From contig JAJYJR010000390.1 in the NCBI GenBank assembly GCA_021789355.1, forward strand, positions 1 to 5,915: a stretch of 5,915 nucleotides of DNA. Direction: 5' to 3'. A model generated the notes under the pieces. That model saw only the letters and a program-made list of their open reading frames with translations. It was not told where the DNA came from and did no database searches. Below are positions 5,357 through 5,915 of this stretch, piece by piece. This DNA comes from Chloroflexota bacterium (lineage in GTDB: Bacteria > Chloroflexota > Limnocylindria > Limnocylindrales > CSP1-4). A program made the position numbers and the translations under genes. How positions within the stretch are numbered: the stretch's first letter is position 1; every line of letters begins with the position of its first letter.

Positions 5357-5378
5357 CGCGGACGCACCGTGATCTGCA

Positions 5379-5915
5379 TCAGATGAGGTCGAGCGCCATC
5401 TTGAGCGCGATCACCCAGAGGAGGACGCCGATGATCCGCTTGAGCTGGGCGCCGGTGAGCCGCGTCCGCATGACGTGCGACCCGGCCAGCGAACCGGCGC
5501 CGGCCAGCACGGCCATCGTGAGGGTGAAGCGCGGGTCGACACCGCCCAGGGCGGCATGGCCGGCAAACCCGGAGAGCGACGAGAAGAAGACGGCGAGCGC
5601 GGTGGTGCCGGCCGCGATCTTCGGCTCCAGGCCGAGCCACGTGAGACCGGGCAGGATGATGTTGCCGCCGCCGACCCCCAGCAGGCCCCCCAGGAACCCG
5701 GCCACGCCCCCCACGCCCGCGCCGACGCCGGCCTCGGTCGACCGGCGCAGCGCGCGCCGCCCGGCCTTCGCGCGGTAGAACAGCATCATCACGCCGGCGA
5801 AGACGAGGAAGCCGACGAACAGGGCCAGCAGCACGCGCCGGTCCACGCTCGCCGTCAGGCGCGCACCCAGGGGCGCCAGGACGACCGCCGCGACGAGCAC
5901 CGGCACGCCGGCTCG
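5379..5915 (-). CDS. TauE/SafE-family membrane permease, C-terminal part (runs off right edge)
   Basis: The frame is open to the window edge, giving 178 residues; about 70-90 N-terminal residues are missing compared with the usual 250-270. Visible from the edge are the end of the first repeat (LAPLGARL, 13-20), a hydrophobic helix (28-47) and a basic cytoplasmic loop (RAKAGRRALRRS, 48-59). The second-repeat signature GFLGGLLGVGGGNIILPGL follows (73-91), then AAGTTALAVFFSSLSGFAGHA (101-121) and two or three further helices. This is the TauE/SafE (DUF81) family, whose members are thought to export sulfite, sulfoacetate and other sulfur compounds. A GTG at 5906 begins an apparently complete frame, but it falls inside the first repeat and is not a credible start. 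The gene reads toward the TDT transporter and may share its transcript. Confidence 0.88.
   Translation of the reverse strand, partial: RAGVPVLVAAVVLAPLGARLTASVDRRVLLALFVGFLVFAGVMMLFYRAKAGRRALRRSTEAGVGAGVGGVAGFLGGLLGVGGGNIILPGLTWLGLEPKIAAGTTALAVFFSSLSGFAGHAALGGVDPRFTLTMAVLAGAGSLAGSHVMRTRLTGAQLKRIIGVLLWVIALKMALDLI

Noticed and set aside
5299..5640. Minus-strand 113-residue frame over the TauE/SafE 3' end
   Set aside because: It is out of frame with a well-supported permease, Arg/His-rich, and unlike any family.

Overview
This window is GC-rich (roughly 70% by eye) and densely coded. It holds six protein genes, two of them cut by the window edges. No rRNA, tRNA, insertion sequence, phage or CRISPR feature is visible. 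The GC content, a probably leaderless ArsR-type gene, an SPW-repeat membrane protein and a KdpE-like/GAF-kinase two-component pair suggest a high-GC actinobacterial or Chloroflexota-type bacterium. No marker gene is present, so this assignment is an inference.

Layout, left half. The 5' part of an ArsR/SmtB-family metalloregulator runs leftward off the edge (1-178, minus). Its operator-like repeats (185-217) sit directly against its start codon. After a leader of about 300 bases with no convincing gene come three rightward genes: a stand-alone NifX/NifB-C-like small protein (512-907), a membrane GAF-domain sensor histidine kinase (1017-2804) and an OmpR/KdpE-like response regulator (2782-3516). 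Kinase and regulator overlap by 23 bases. A 24-bp perfect palindrome (2780-2803) covers the regulator's start codon.

Layout, right half. Three leftward genes converge on the regulator across a hairpin-rich junction (3496-3627): a two-repeat SPW membrane protein (3624-3986), a ten-helix TDT/SLAC1-TehA-type transporter (4135-5247) and the C-terminal two thirds of a TauE/SafE permease (5379-5915, running off the right edge). The SPW gene has its own upstream region. It carries three GTTCACC heptamers at 10-11-base spacing, plus a fourth nearer the gene. This layout resembles the direct-repeat boxes of OmpR/PhoB-type regulators and matches the core I recall for the actinobacterial PHO box.

How it may fit together. 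The kinase and regulator are almost certainly cognate partners. The TDT and TauE/SafE genes are plausibly one anion-export (possibly sulfite-type) unit. Control of the SPW gene by an OmpR-family regulator, either the one encoded here or a global PhoP, is a hypothesis. None of the proteins is of an unknown type. The most noteworthy items are regulatory: the palindrome at the regulator start and the PHO-like repeat array.
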